Positions 9,301 through 16,079 of a stretch of DNA of 19,332 nucleotides are shown piece by piece. The notes beneath the pieces are model-generated. The model did no database searches. It worked only from the letters and a program-made list of their open reading frames with translations, and was not told where the DNA came from. The position numbers were made by a program, and so were the translations under genes. The stretch is from Akkermansia muciniphila (lineage in GTDB: Bacteria; Verrucomicrobiota; Verrucomicrobiia; Limisphaerales; SXTU01). The stretch covers positions 1 through 19,332 of the forward strand of contig CAMBZO010000007.1 of the NCBI GenBank assembly GCA_945872195.1. The letters run 5' to 3'. How positions within the stretch are numbered: position 1 is the stretch's first letter; every line of letters begins with the position of its first letter.

Positions 9301-12300
9301 TGTCCGCGGCCCACTGGCCCTGCGCCAGGAGGTCGGACTGGGTGAGCGTCTCCAGCGTGGTGCCCCAACCTGCGTTGACCTGGCCAGCCCACAGGCGCAG
9401 GACGCCGGGGCGGAATTCCTCCATCGCGCGGCGCAGGTGCGGCAGCGGCGCGTCGGGCGCCAGCGCGGGGTCGAAGAGCTGGACGTTGTCAATCCACACG
9501 GTGCCCGGGCCGTTGAAGGCGAGGATGACTTCCGAGATGGAATCAACCGCGGGCTCGGCGGGCGCGACGAAGTCGAAGGTGAACCGCTGCCAGTTCGTGG
9601 TCACGTTGGCGAAGCGATTGGAGACGGCGCCGTAAAACTGGTCCAACCGCAGCGTGACGCCGCCGTTCACCGTGCCGTCGTGCCTGAGCCAGGCGGAGGC
9701 GCGATACGTGTGGCCGGGCAGCAACGTGTCGTAGAAACCGCCGCCCGGACCGAAGCGCGACTGCCGGACGCTGACCTCGTGGCTGCCCGTGGTGGACAGG
9801 CGCAGGCTGGAAACGCCGCCGTCCACCGGGGCCTGCGTCGTGTCGTCGTAGGCCACCTGCACCGGCAGGCCAAAGGGCCACACCGCGCCGCCGACGGGAT
9901 GCCAGATGGCTCCCGGGCTGATGCGCGGATGCACCCGGTCGGTGCGCGGCTGCGTGGTGACCATGTCAATGAAGTAAGTATCGCCCGCCTGAATGGCCGG
10001 GCCAGTCGTCGCCAGGTTGATGCGATAGCCGTTGTTCGTGCTCGCGAGGTATTGGGCGATGACGTTGGTCTGCACCAGCGTGTTGACCCCGGCGACGAGA
10101 CGGTAAACCCGGAGGGCCGCGCCGTCGAAGAACCCGTCGGTGATGGTGTCGTAATACGAAGTCGTCGCTCCGGCACTGTTCTCCACGAAGCCCGCGCCGC
10201 CGCCCGTCGCGACCGCCTGCATCCGCGCAACCGTCGGCTCCATGCCGCCGCCCCGGATGTAATTGTTGATGGGCACGCGCTGCACGAGATTCGCGCCGAA
10301 GCGAACCGGGGCTGGCGCGACGACGTGCGTGCCAATCGTGATGTCCGCCGCCACGCCCGTGCCCGCGGCCGGCGGGGCGGGCAGGACCAGCGGTTGCACG
10401 GTGAGCGCCCCCGCGCCGCTGAGGACTGAGCCGGGGGCGTCCGTCACGACCGCCGTATACGCCCCCGCGTCGGCGGGTTGGGGATTCAGCAGCACGAAGA
10501 ACGCGTTTGTCGCGCCGGGCAGATTCACGCTGTCGCGCCGCCATTGATAAGTCAGCGGCCCCGCGCCTTGCGCGACCACCGTGAAGAGCACCAGCGAACC
10601 GGCGTTCACCGTCTGGCTGCGCGGGTGCGCGGTGATGAGAGGGCCCGGCGCGGGCGGCGGATTCACCGTGAGCGTGACGACCGAACTGGTCACGGAGCCG
10701 GCGCTGTTGGTGATGACAACGCGGTAGCTCGCGCCGGAGAAGTTCGTGGTGACGGCGTTGAGCACGAGGTTGCTGGCGGTCGCGCCGGCGAGGTTCACGC
10801 TGTTGCTCTGCCACTGATACGCAAGCGGCGCGGTGCCGGTGGCGGTGACGCTGAAGGTGACGTTCGCGCCCGCAGTCAGGGTCTGGCTTGCCGGCTGCAT
10901 GGTGATGGTCGGAGGCGTGTTCGTTGGCGCGTAGGGCGCGTTCGCGTTCGCGCCGAGGAAGGAGAGCAGCTCCGCGTCGGTGACTTGCGCGGGGTTGGAG
11001 AAGTCGCGGCCCGCCAGCACCGCGGGGATTTGCGGGCGGTGGTAGCGGAGATACTCGAACTCGGCGCGCAGGCCGGGATTCTGGTCCGTGATGACGGTGG
11101 AGTTGTGGCCGAGGTAGCTGCCCGGCTGGGCAATCGGGAAGCGCGCCTGCATTCCCTGATAGTCGGTGTAGGCGACCAGCCCCGCTTGCAACGTGTCGGG
11201 GAAATCCCCGCGCGCGAACCGCCGATGCACGAGCCATTGCCCGCCCGCGTCGCGCCGCAGCGTGATGACCGCGCCGCCCAGCCGGGCGATTTGCAATTCC
11301 GTCTGCGTCGAGGGCGCGCTCGATATGGTGAGGGTCGAGGAGCTGTTCACCGTGTTCTTCACCTCGAACTGATACGTGCCCGGATTGTTCGCCGCGCCCA
11401 TCGAGAGGAAGACGTAGTTCTGCTGGCCCAGCGGCCAGCCCGTCGCACCAGTCGTGTGCGCCGTGGGCGTGCGAATCATGAGGCCCGCGAGCGAATAGTC
11501 GCCGCTCGGCGCGGCGGTGCCGGCGCGGTTGCGCGGGATGACCTCGGTGGTGACGACGAAGTCGCCGCTCACGGGCCGGAACGTCAGCTCACCGATGTAG
11601 TCGTTATACCAGCCGCCGGTGCGCGGCAGCATCGTCATGCGACCGGCGCGCGAAGTGTTGATGTCGCGGGCTTCCAGCTTGTCGGCGTTCCAGCCTTCGA
11701 CGGAGTTGACGCGCTGGTAAGTGGCGAGTGTCGCGGCGGCGTTGAACTCGTCGGACAGCACCGCGAGGTCGTCGTTGAAGGGCGGGGCGTCATCGCTCGT
11801 GACCGTCAGCACGGCGCTGGCGGGCGAGCCAAGCGTCGCGCCGCCGATGGGATTACTCAGGGAAAGATTCACCGTCTCGGCGGTCTCGACGGCGGTGTCG
11901 TCCAGCAGGGTGATGGCGAAGGATTTGTTCGCCGCATCGCCGTTGGCCCAGCCCAATGTGCCGCTGCTCGCCGTGTAATCACTGCCCGCCGTGGCGCTGC
12001 CGTTGCTCGTCGCGTAGCTCACGCCCACCGCGCCGCTGCTGCCGCCGGTGCGGGTGACGGTGATGCTCGCGGTGCCGGCGTTCTCGGCGACGGAGTAGCT
12101 CGCGGCGCTGAACTGCAGCGTGCCGGGCGTGGCGACCGGCGCGGTGGTGGGCGTGACGGCGGCAAAGGTGTCGCCGAGGCGCAGTTCGTCCATCGCGGCG
12201 TTGCTCTGGTTGGCGGACGACCAGAAGGCGACGGTGCGGAAAAGAATGTTCGCCCCGCCCGTGGTGCTGCGCGTGGCATTGGGTGTGACGGGCGCGGCCC

Positions 12301-13828
12301 CGCCCAGCGGCGGGTTCACGAAGAGGTCAATCTGGTCCGTCACCCCGAACTGAATCCGCACCACGAGCAGCGTAGCGACACCGATGGTGATGGGCACGTT
12401 GCCGGGCATAAAGGTGAAGTTGTCCACGCCGGGGTTGTTGATGAGCAGGGACCAGAAGCGCTGCCCGCCGCTGTTCGAGGGAGTGCCGTAGTAGCCCATG
12501 CCGACACGGAGATTGTTCACGTTGCCCATGTCATCCCCGTTCGCAAGCGTGAGGGCGAACTGCACGTCGTCGTTACTGTCCTTCCGCACCAGCGCGGCGA
12601 GCCAGAGCGTCGTGCCGTCGCGCCCGATGACGGCGGGGTTGCTGCCGACGACGACGTGATTCGCAAACGCGCCGGCCACATCGAGCCGGCGGTTGGCGGT
12701 GAAGTTGTTATAGCCGCCGACCACGTAGTTGCCGGTGGCGAGCAGCGTCCCGGACGCGAGTGGGGCCGCGCTGGCGTTGCGGAACTGGTTCGCATTCGAG
12801 TCGAAGCCCAGCACCGTCCACGCCGACGCGAATCCCGTGCCACCGCTCTGCCCGTGGAGGAACGTCCCCGCCGCTGCCGCGAATGGCTCGTGCGCGCGGA
12901 GCGTGTCGGCGGGCGGCGGATTCGTCACGCCGACGCTGTTTAATGTATCCGCTAGCCATTGCGCGGTGAGCGGGTCCTGGCTCGCGGGAATCGTGTGGCC
13001 GATGCCGGGCAGGCGCACGAAGAGCGACGAGACGCCCACATTGGTCAGCGCGGTGTGGAGCGACTCGCTGTGGGCGATGACCACCTCCGGGTCGGTCTCG
13101 CCATGAATGAGCAGGAAGGGCGGCGCGCCGGCGCGGGCGTGCGACGTGGGGTTCACGGTGGCGAGCGTGGCCGGGTTGCTCGCGACGGGCGCGCCGAGCA
13201 GGAGGGTGAAGAAGTTGGCCGTCTGCTGGTTCGCAGTGGCGAGGCCGATGTTGGCCGGCCCGCTCATATCCGCGACGGCTTGCACGGCGCTGGATTGCCC
13301 GAGATTTTCACCGACATCGAAGAGGTTTGTATGGCCGGTCGTGCCCGCGAGCGCGGCGAGATGACCGCCGGAGGAATAGCCCCAGATGCCGATGCGCGCC
13401 GGGTCGATATTGAACTGTGCGGCGTTGGCGCGGAGCCAGCGGATGGCGGACTTCACGTCCTGAATTTGCGCGGGGTGCGGGACGTTGGCGGGATAGCTCG
13501 GCGCGAATTGGTTGGTGGTGAAACGGTAGCTGATGGCGGCGACGGCGACGTTGTGGTTGGTCAGGGCGAGGGCGCGTGGAAAATTTTCGTCGCCGGTGAG
13601 CCAGCCGCCGCCGTGGACCCAAACGACGAGCGGTGTCGGTGTCGTCGCGCCGGGGACGTGATAGACATCGAGCCACTGGCGATGCTGGCCGCCGGTGACG
13701 TAAGGGATGTTGTTCGTCTGGCGGTAGTGCGCGGGGAGCGTCTGCGCGGCGGCGGGGAGGATGAGGCCGAGTAGGAAGAGGAGAACTGCGGGAAGGCCGC
13801 TGCGGCGGGGAAGTTGTGTTGCGTTCAT
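6377..13828 (-). CDS. Giant secreted esterase / glycoside hydrolase-like multidomain protein
   Basis: This encodes 2,483 residues. The signal peptide is about 1-29 (PAAAQ). Order: alpha/beta hydrolase of the BD-FAE/esterase-lipase type (30-300; oxyanion HGGGW 72-76, GYSSG with Ser152, Asp246 in HGETD, His278 in GIGH); LamG-like module A (313-565); Calx-beta (568-681); concanavalin-like region (684-930); two Ig-like domains (973-1057, 1062-1145); a CBM4/9-like beta region (about 1326-1452); a clan GH-A TIM-barrel-like glycosidase (about 1460-1925; Glu1590 in LERGNETWN as acid/base, Glu1723 in LAIYEGG as nucleophile, best compared with arabinofuranosidase-like families); a SwmB-like Ig domain (1930-2040); LamG-like module B (2046-2312); an Ig-like domain (2318-2402); and a C-terminal module ending PRRFYRVLER. 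The probable job is extracellular attack on an acylated or arabinose-bearing plant or algal polysaccharide. Enzyme classes are motif-based; the substrate is inference. Confidence 0.9.
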   Translation of the reverse strand: MNATQLPRRSGLPAVLLFLLGLILPAAAQTLPAHYRQTNNIPYVTGGQHRQWLDVYHVPGATTPTPLVVWVHGGGWLTGDENFPRALALTNHNVAVAAISYRFTTNQFAPSYPANVPHPAQIQDVKSAIRWLRANAAQFNIDPARIGIWGYSSGGHLAALAGTTGHTNLFDVGENLGQSSAVQAVADMSGPANIGLATANQQTANFFTLLLGAPVASNPATLATVNPTSHARAGAPPFLLIHGETDPEVVIAHSESLHTALTNVGVSSLFVRLPGIGHTIPASQDPLTAQWLADTLNSVGVTNPPPADTLRAHEPFAAAAGTFLHGQSGGTGFASAWTVLGFDSNANQFRNASAAPLASGTLLATGNYVVGGYNNFTANRRLDVAGAFANHVVVGSNPAVIGRDGTTLWLAALVRKDSNDDVQFALTLANGDDMGNVNNLRVGMGYYGTPSNSGGQRFWSLLINNPGVDNFTFMPGNVPITIGVATLLVVRIQFGVTDQIDLFVNPPLGGAAPVTPNATRSTTGGANILFRTVAFWSSANQSNAAMDELRLGDTFAAVTPTTAPVATPGTLQFSAASYSVAENAGTASITVTRTGGSSGAVGVSYATSNGSATAGSDYTASSGTLGWANGDAANKSFAITLLDDTAVETAETVNLSLSNPIGGATLGSPASAVLTVTSDDAPPFNDDLAVLSDEFNAAATLATYQRVNSVEGWNADKLEARDINTSRAGRMTMLPRTGGWYNDYIGELTFRPVSGDFVVTTEVIPRNRAGTAAPSGDYSLAGLMIRTPTAHTTGATGWPLGQQNYVFLSMGAANNPGTYQFEVKNTVNSSSTLTISSAPSTQTELQIARLGGAVITLRRDAGGQWLVHRRFARGDFPDTLQAGLVAYTDYQGMQARFPIAQPGSYLGHNSTVITDQNPGLRAEFEYLRYHRPQIPAVLAGRDFSNPAQVTDAELLSFLGANANAPYAPTNTPPTITMQPASQTLTAGANVTFSVTATGTAPLAYQWQSNSVNLAGATASNLVLNAVTTNFSGASYRVVITNSAGSVTSSVVTLTVNPPPAPGPLITAHPRSQTVNAGSLVLFTVVAQGAGPLTYQWRRDSVNLPGATNAFFVLLNPQPADAGAYTAVVTDAPGSVLSGAGALTVQPLVLPAPPAAGTGVAADITIGTHVVAPAPVRFGANLVQRVPINNYIRGGGMEPTVARMQAVATGGGAGFVENSAGATTSYYDTITDGFFDGAALRVYRLVAGVNTLVQTNVIAQYLASTNNGYRINLATTGPAIQAGDTYFIDMVTTQPRTDRVHPRISPGAIWHPVGGAVWPFGLPVQVAYDDTTQAPVDGGVSSLRLSTTGSHEVSVRQSRFGPGGGFYDTLLPGHTYRASAWLRHDGTVNGGVTLRLDQFYGAVSNRFANVTTNWQRFTFDFVAPAEPAVDSISEVILAFNGPGTVWIDNVQLFDPALAPDAPLPHLRRAMEEFRPGVLRLWAGQVNAGWGTTLETLTQSDLLAQGQWAADTGPRAPENLLNLPHALPLCRDVNARPWLIIGAAFNEAEWRGLVEYLAGPTNTFYGARRAAQGHPQPWTDDFDQLYLERGNETWNPSFAPWSNDALTYGAQTEYFIQVAKSSPYWPAISNKVRFVHNGWFTNPGTNGYGATGARASRSAHFLDLTTYLGGWELGLAAGGTNITTAGFQTYVDFVPGFLKTMLDRHLDTRAALHAEGIPVELAIYEGGPGYSLPGPGITPPPAAEAFGKSLAAGTANLDAFLYCSANRIDPQSFFHFGEGTYWNSHAVLERGFHPHPTWVGMELRNRFASGAMVATHLNRAPTRTLAGVLGLPATEHAPQVAAYAFRDGAKFSLFVLSRSVTEATPVTLRLPFTSVTSVTRHKLEGDPQTNNLARRNVAIVSEPVAGFSANFTFTLPPSASHLYVFEGANVAPPAAPTPTIARALGQPNPTDVPAAGFLIHFDMPVTNFTAAAVQVGGTAGAQFAAVTPLAPGDGTRFQIIVTGATNNGTITLNLPAGAVLGTNGAPSLAAQIVDNSVTFMFRQPQNVRLAHDDFSVPLTNTFHTLQGAASGSGWLTPWQVPNVNVATDTAGYRLATNNPPARSNLVATAGHAVGGRGFEMSWRDLDVGAFGSFAKFGAPTPTIGQDGLSLWMSVLLRKDTDDNAPVSLMLADATGLTSFGRFNAAVGFFGTSSITNGTRRWTLAFGDLGTNALVYLPTAVPVVPGETALLVLELRFGSQDTLNLYVNPPLTGAIPSTPSATAVLPANLDLAFRNVRFRAGLGYGHFTGDGLNVGSLDELRFGDSFAAVTPLVSGPANVAPTITQEPMGAVVVAGTNFTLTVSATGTPSLSYQWLRNNVALPGATAPALSLPNVTRAQAGSYFVVVTNTAGTSTSTVATLRVLNMQRLLPPQPVANGGFRLLFNDHDGGALTLGDAPNFEVWVSTNLVGMNWTRLNLPLTVTNGLLTLDDADAPNHPRRFYRVLER

Positions 13829-13836
13829 CTGCCCTT

Positions 13837-13862
13837 TATAGCGGTGGCCGTGGATTCCTTAC
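13837..13862 (-). promoter_or_regulatory. Putative ECF-type promoter of the giant enzyme gene
   Basis: On the - strand this reads GTAAG, GAA, TCC, a short spacer, then GCTATA, with 15 bases between GTAAG and GCTATA. It matches the elements before the genes at 14391 and 16658. Only 8 bases separate it from the ATG at 13828, implying a nearly leaderless mRNA if GCTATA is the -10 element. The call rests on recurrence in three upstream regions. Confidence 0.6.
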
Positions 13863-13899
13863 GCACGGGGGACTCGGGAGTTCGCTGTAGCTGGCAGGC

Positions 13900-13922
13900 G
13901 TAACGGGGCCAGTCTTGTCCCC
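13900..13922 (+). repeat. REP-like palindromic unit, copy 1
   Basis: This reads GTAACGGGG, CCAGTCT, then TGTCCCC. The arms GGGGCCA and TGTCCCC pair with one mismatch around a 4-base loop. It is an inverted, diverged copy of the unit at 13964-13988. Confidence 0.55.
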
Positions 13923-13963
13923 TTCGTCCATCCATCCACGGGAGTGATGCGGCGGTGCGCGGC

Positions 13964-13988
13964 GGGGGACAGGAGTGTCCCCCGTTAC
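13964..13988 (-). repeat. REP-like palindromic unit, copy 2 (perfect 8-bp hairpin)
   Basis: GGGGGACA and TGTCCCCC form a perfect 8-bp stem with loop GGAG, flanked by GTTAC. Read on the - strand it has the same GTAACGGGG head as copy 1. It lies just after the stop of the small secreted gene (10 bases away), so it may also end that transcript, although no T-run follows. Confidence 0.6.
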
Positions 13989-13998
13989 GGCGGCGGGG

Positions 13999-14391
13999 CT
14001 ACTTCGATTGCAGCCTGAAGTCGCCGTTGTTGCCGTTGGAGGCCTTGTAGCTGCCGTTGAGCGCCTTGCCGACGATGGTCGCCGACCATTGGTAATCGAA
14101 CCCGTCCACCTTGGTCGTGCCGGAGAGGGCGGTCTGGTCGCTGTTCTTCTTCGGGGTCATGAGGGCGGTGTAGCTGATGGGCTTGCCCAACGCGACGCCG
14201 GTGAACTTCGCAATCCATTGGCCGTTCTGCTCGCCGACGACGGTGCAGGTCAGCGCGCCGTTGGTGTTGTATTTCTTGTTGTTCCAAGTGCCGGTCCAGG
14301 ATTTGGCAGGCTCAGCGGCGTCTGCCGGGCGGAGCGGAGCGAGGAGCGTGATGAGCGCGAGCGAGGCGGGGAGGAGGAGGCGAGTTTTCAT
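13999..14391 (-). CDS. Small secreted beta-rich protein of unknown function
   Basis: This encodes 130 residues from ATG 14391 (MKTRLLLP). The frame has an earlier ATG at 14433, but that codon lies inside the putative promoter element, and the 14391 start gives a clean signal peptide: a basic start, a hydrophobic core (about 5-18) and a PADAA cleavage region (about 22-26). The mature part (~105 residues) begins SWTGTWNNKKY and is rich in beta-type and Gly/Asn/Thr-containing stretches, including FTGVALGKPISY, KVDGFDYQW and YKASNGNNGDFRL at the end. This pattern would suit a small beta-barrel or lipocalin-like fold, but I cannot assign a family, and no cysteines pair up. It has its own copy of the recurring promoter element and follows the second sigma/anti-sigma pair, so it is probably a regulon member. 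Confidence 0.82.
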   Translation of the reverse strand: MKTRLLLPASLALITLLAPLRPADAAEPAKSWTGTWNNKKYNTNGALTCTVVGEQNGQWIAKFTGVALGKPISYTALMTPKKNSDQTALSGTTKVDGFDYQWSATIVGKALNGSYKASNGNNGDFRLQSK

Positions 14392-14425
14392 GATGGTTAA
14401 TTCTGTTGGCTGTTGCTTGAGACGG

Positions 14426-14451
14426 AATAGCACGAGTCCGGGAAATCTTAC
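14426..14451 (-). promoter_or_regulatory. Putative ECF-type promoter of the small secreted protein gene
   Basis: On the - strand this reads GTAAG, ATT, TCC, spacer, then GCTATT, with 15 bases between the two conserved boxes. It ends 34 bases before the ATG at 14391, a normal leader length. It is one of three matching elements (see 13837-13862 and 16674-16700). Confidence 0.65.
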
Positions 14452-14483
14452 GCCATAATTTTGCGGTCAGGAGCGGTCGGCCT

Positions 14484-14501
14484 GCGGACGTGCGCGTCCG
14501 C
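14484..14501 (-). terminator. GC-rich hairpin after the anti-sigma fusion gene
   Basis: GCGGACG and CGTCCGC form a perfect 7-bp stem with a 4-base loop, starting 5 bases beyond the stop codon at 14507. There is no T-run, so intrinsic termination is uncertain; mRNA end protection is an alternative. Confidence 0.45.
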
Positions 14502-14506
14502 GCTCC

Positions 14507-15985
14507 TCACGGTTGTGTGATGAAGGGTGGGGCGCTGGCTTTCACGCGCGGCTGGCCACCGCCACCGATGGTTTGCGGGCCATTGTTTACGACGACTTGC
14601 AGGTGGCGGATGACGAGGGCGAGTTGCGCGCGGAGGTTGGGAGGCAAGTCGGCGGGCGAATCGAAGTCAGCGCAGATGATGAGGTGCGGACCGCCGGCCT
14701 GATGCCACTCGGTGAACCACTCGCCGTCGAAGGCGTCCTTCACATAGATGCCGTAGTCTTGTAGCGCGCGCGCGATTTCGAAGGCCGGTCCGCTCGAGCC
14801 CACGCCGAGAGTCGCGAGGTCCACGGAGGCCGGAATCGCGAGGAGCGAGCCGAGGTGGACGTTGCCGCGGGCCGCCATTTTGGAGGGCAAGGCGGGGTTG
14901 TTCGCCGGTGACCGACCGGCGGGCCAGACGTGCGCGGTGCCGTCGGCTTTCGCGGCGATGGCCTCCAAGGGCGCGACGAAGCCAATGACTCGGCGGATGG
15001 GGCCGTTCAATTCCGCACGCGTGAGGCTGCCGGCGAAGGGCGTGAGACCGCTGCCCTTGGCACTGGCGAAGTCGGGTGGCACGCCGGAGCCGCGCAGGTC
15101 GTGGCGTTTGATGTTGTTGCCGGTGAGGACTCGTCCGGTGGAGCGCTGCGCGCCGAAGACTTCGTAGAGGGTGAAGCCGTCGGCGGCGATGAGGTGCAGG
15201 TTGCGTGAGGTGACGGTGGCGGCGAGCGCGGCGTCGGGTAGGCGCAGCGTGGCGAGCGGTGCGCTTTGCCCGGTCAGGAGCAACTCGACGGGCGCATCCG
15301 TGGTCGTCTCGCGAAAGATGGGATGCGAAAGGCGCGCGGAAACGACCATGATGCCCGTGGTGAGGTCGAGTCCGCCGGGTTGCACGGCCGCGAACTGCGC
15401 GCCGGAGCCGATGGGAGTGTTCCAAGGCGAGTCGGCGGCAAAGGGCCATGATACGGGGTCGCGGGAAGTGGGGACGGCCTTAGTTTGGACAACCCCGACC
15501 GACGGTTCGAGGCGTGCTCCCCGCTCATCTGCGCGAAGTCTCTTGGCGCGTGAAATCGCGAGCTCGGAAACCGCAAAATAAAGCAGCACGGTCAAACTGC
15601 CATAAACCAAGAAGCGCGCGTGCGAGGTGTGAATCCATTCGCCAAATGCAGCGGCCAGCGTGGCCAGAAGTCCAGGAGACGAATCGTGCTTTGGTGGGTG
15701 GTAAGCCAGGGCATTTTTCCCCGCCTCCAGCAAGACCCGCTTCATCACCGCCTCGGCGGACGCGTCGTGCGTGGGCGTGCGGATGCCGGCGAGGACCGAT
15801 GCCTTCACTGGCGCGCGAGTGGCCGCAGGGTTGAGCAGCAGCTTGAGCGCGACATCGAACCGCTCTTGGTCCAGCACGCGGCGCAAGGCCTCGGGGTCGC
15901 CAGCCAGTTCGGTCTCGACGCGCGCGCGTTCCTCGACGGGCAGCGTGCCGGCGAGGTAGGCGATGAGCTGGTCGTCGGAAATCAT
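14507..15985 (-). CDS. Anti-sigma-like membrane protein fused to a secreted-type domain
   Basis: This encodes 492 residues from ATG 15985 (MISDDQLIAYLAGTLP). The frame extends upstream, but that part only reads through spacer repeat DNA. Residues 1-50 resemble the helical N-terminus of anti-sigma factors (EERARVETELAGDPEALRRVL), without a zinc HxxxCxxC motif. A cytoplasmic linker leads to one membrane helix (about 124-144). Outside the membrane lies a ~300-residue domain beginning near WPFAADSPWNTPI (180-192) and ending with ASVDLATLGVGSSGPAF, then IARALQDYGIYVKDA. From memory, these two motif blocks occur in stand-alone secreted proteins of unknown function in other bacteria. The gene follows the ECF sigma gene by 94 bases, so it probably controls that sigma factor in response to an extracellular ligand. 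Whether the outer domain binds or cleaves anything cannot be read here. Confidence 0.8.
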   Translation of the reverse strand: MISDDQLIAYLAGTLPVEERARVETELAGDPEALRRVLDQERFDVALKLLLNPAATRAPVKASVLAGIRTPTHDASAEAVMKRVLLEAGKNALAYHPPKHDSSPGLLATLAAAFGEWIHTSHARFLVYGSLTVLLYFAVSELAISRAKRLRADERGARLEPSVGVVQTKAVPTSRDPVSWPFAADSPWNTPIGSGAQFAAVQPGGLDLTTGIMVVSARLSHPIFRETTTDAPVELLLTGQSAPLATLRLPDAALAATVTSRNLHLIAADGFTLYEVFGAQRSTGRVLTGNNIKRHDLRGSGVPPDFASAKGSGLTPFAGSLTRAELNGPIRRVIGFVAPLEAIAAKADGTAHVWPAGRSPANNPALPSKMAARGNVHLGSLLAIPASVDLATLGVGSSGPAFEIARALQDYGIYVKDAFDGEWFTEWHQAGGPHLIICADFDSPADLPPNLRAQLALVIRHLQVVVNNGPQTIGGGGQPRVKASAPPFITQP

Positions 15986-16036
15986 AATGCGACCGGCAAG
16001 AGCCGACGTGAGGAAACGCAAACATGACGCGCGCTT

Positions 16037-16061
16037 CCCTCTCCCCCAGTGGGGGCGAGGG
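16037..16061. repeat. Interrupted palindrome between sigma and anti-sigma genes
   Basis: CCCTC, T, CCCCCA, G, TGGGGG, C, GAGGG form a 25-base near-perfect dyad. It fills the middle of the 94-base gap between the ECF sigma stop (16080) and the anti-sigma-like start (15985). It looks like a REP-type intergenic palindrome; an mRNA hairpin that lowers expression of the second gene is possible. Confidence 0.6.
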
Positions 16062-16079
16062 AGAAGAAGCTCTTCGTGC

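Noticed and set aside
6779..10429. Long + strand open frame (1,216 codons) opposite the giant enzyme gene
   Set aside because: Its translation is Arg/Gly/Ala/His-rich without recognisable domains, whereas the opposite strand gives clear esterase and glycosidase motifs. Long antisense frames are expected in high-GC genes.
10478..12943. Second long + strand open frame (821 codons) opposite the giant gene
   Set aside because: Same reasons: biased composition, no motifs, fully covered by Calx-beta, LamG-like and Ig-like coding sequence on the - strand.
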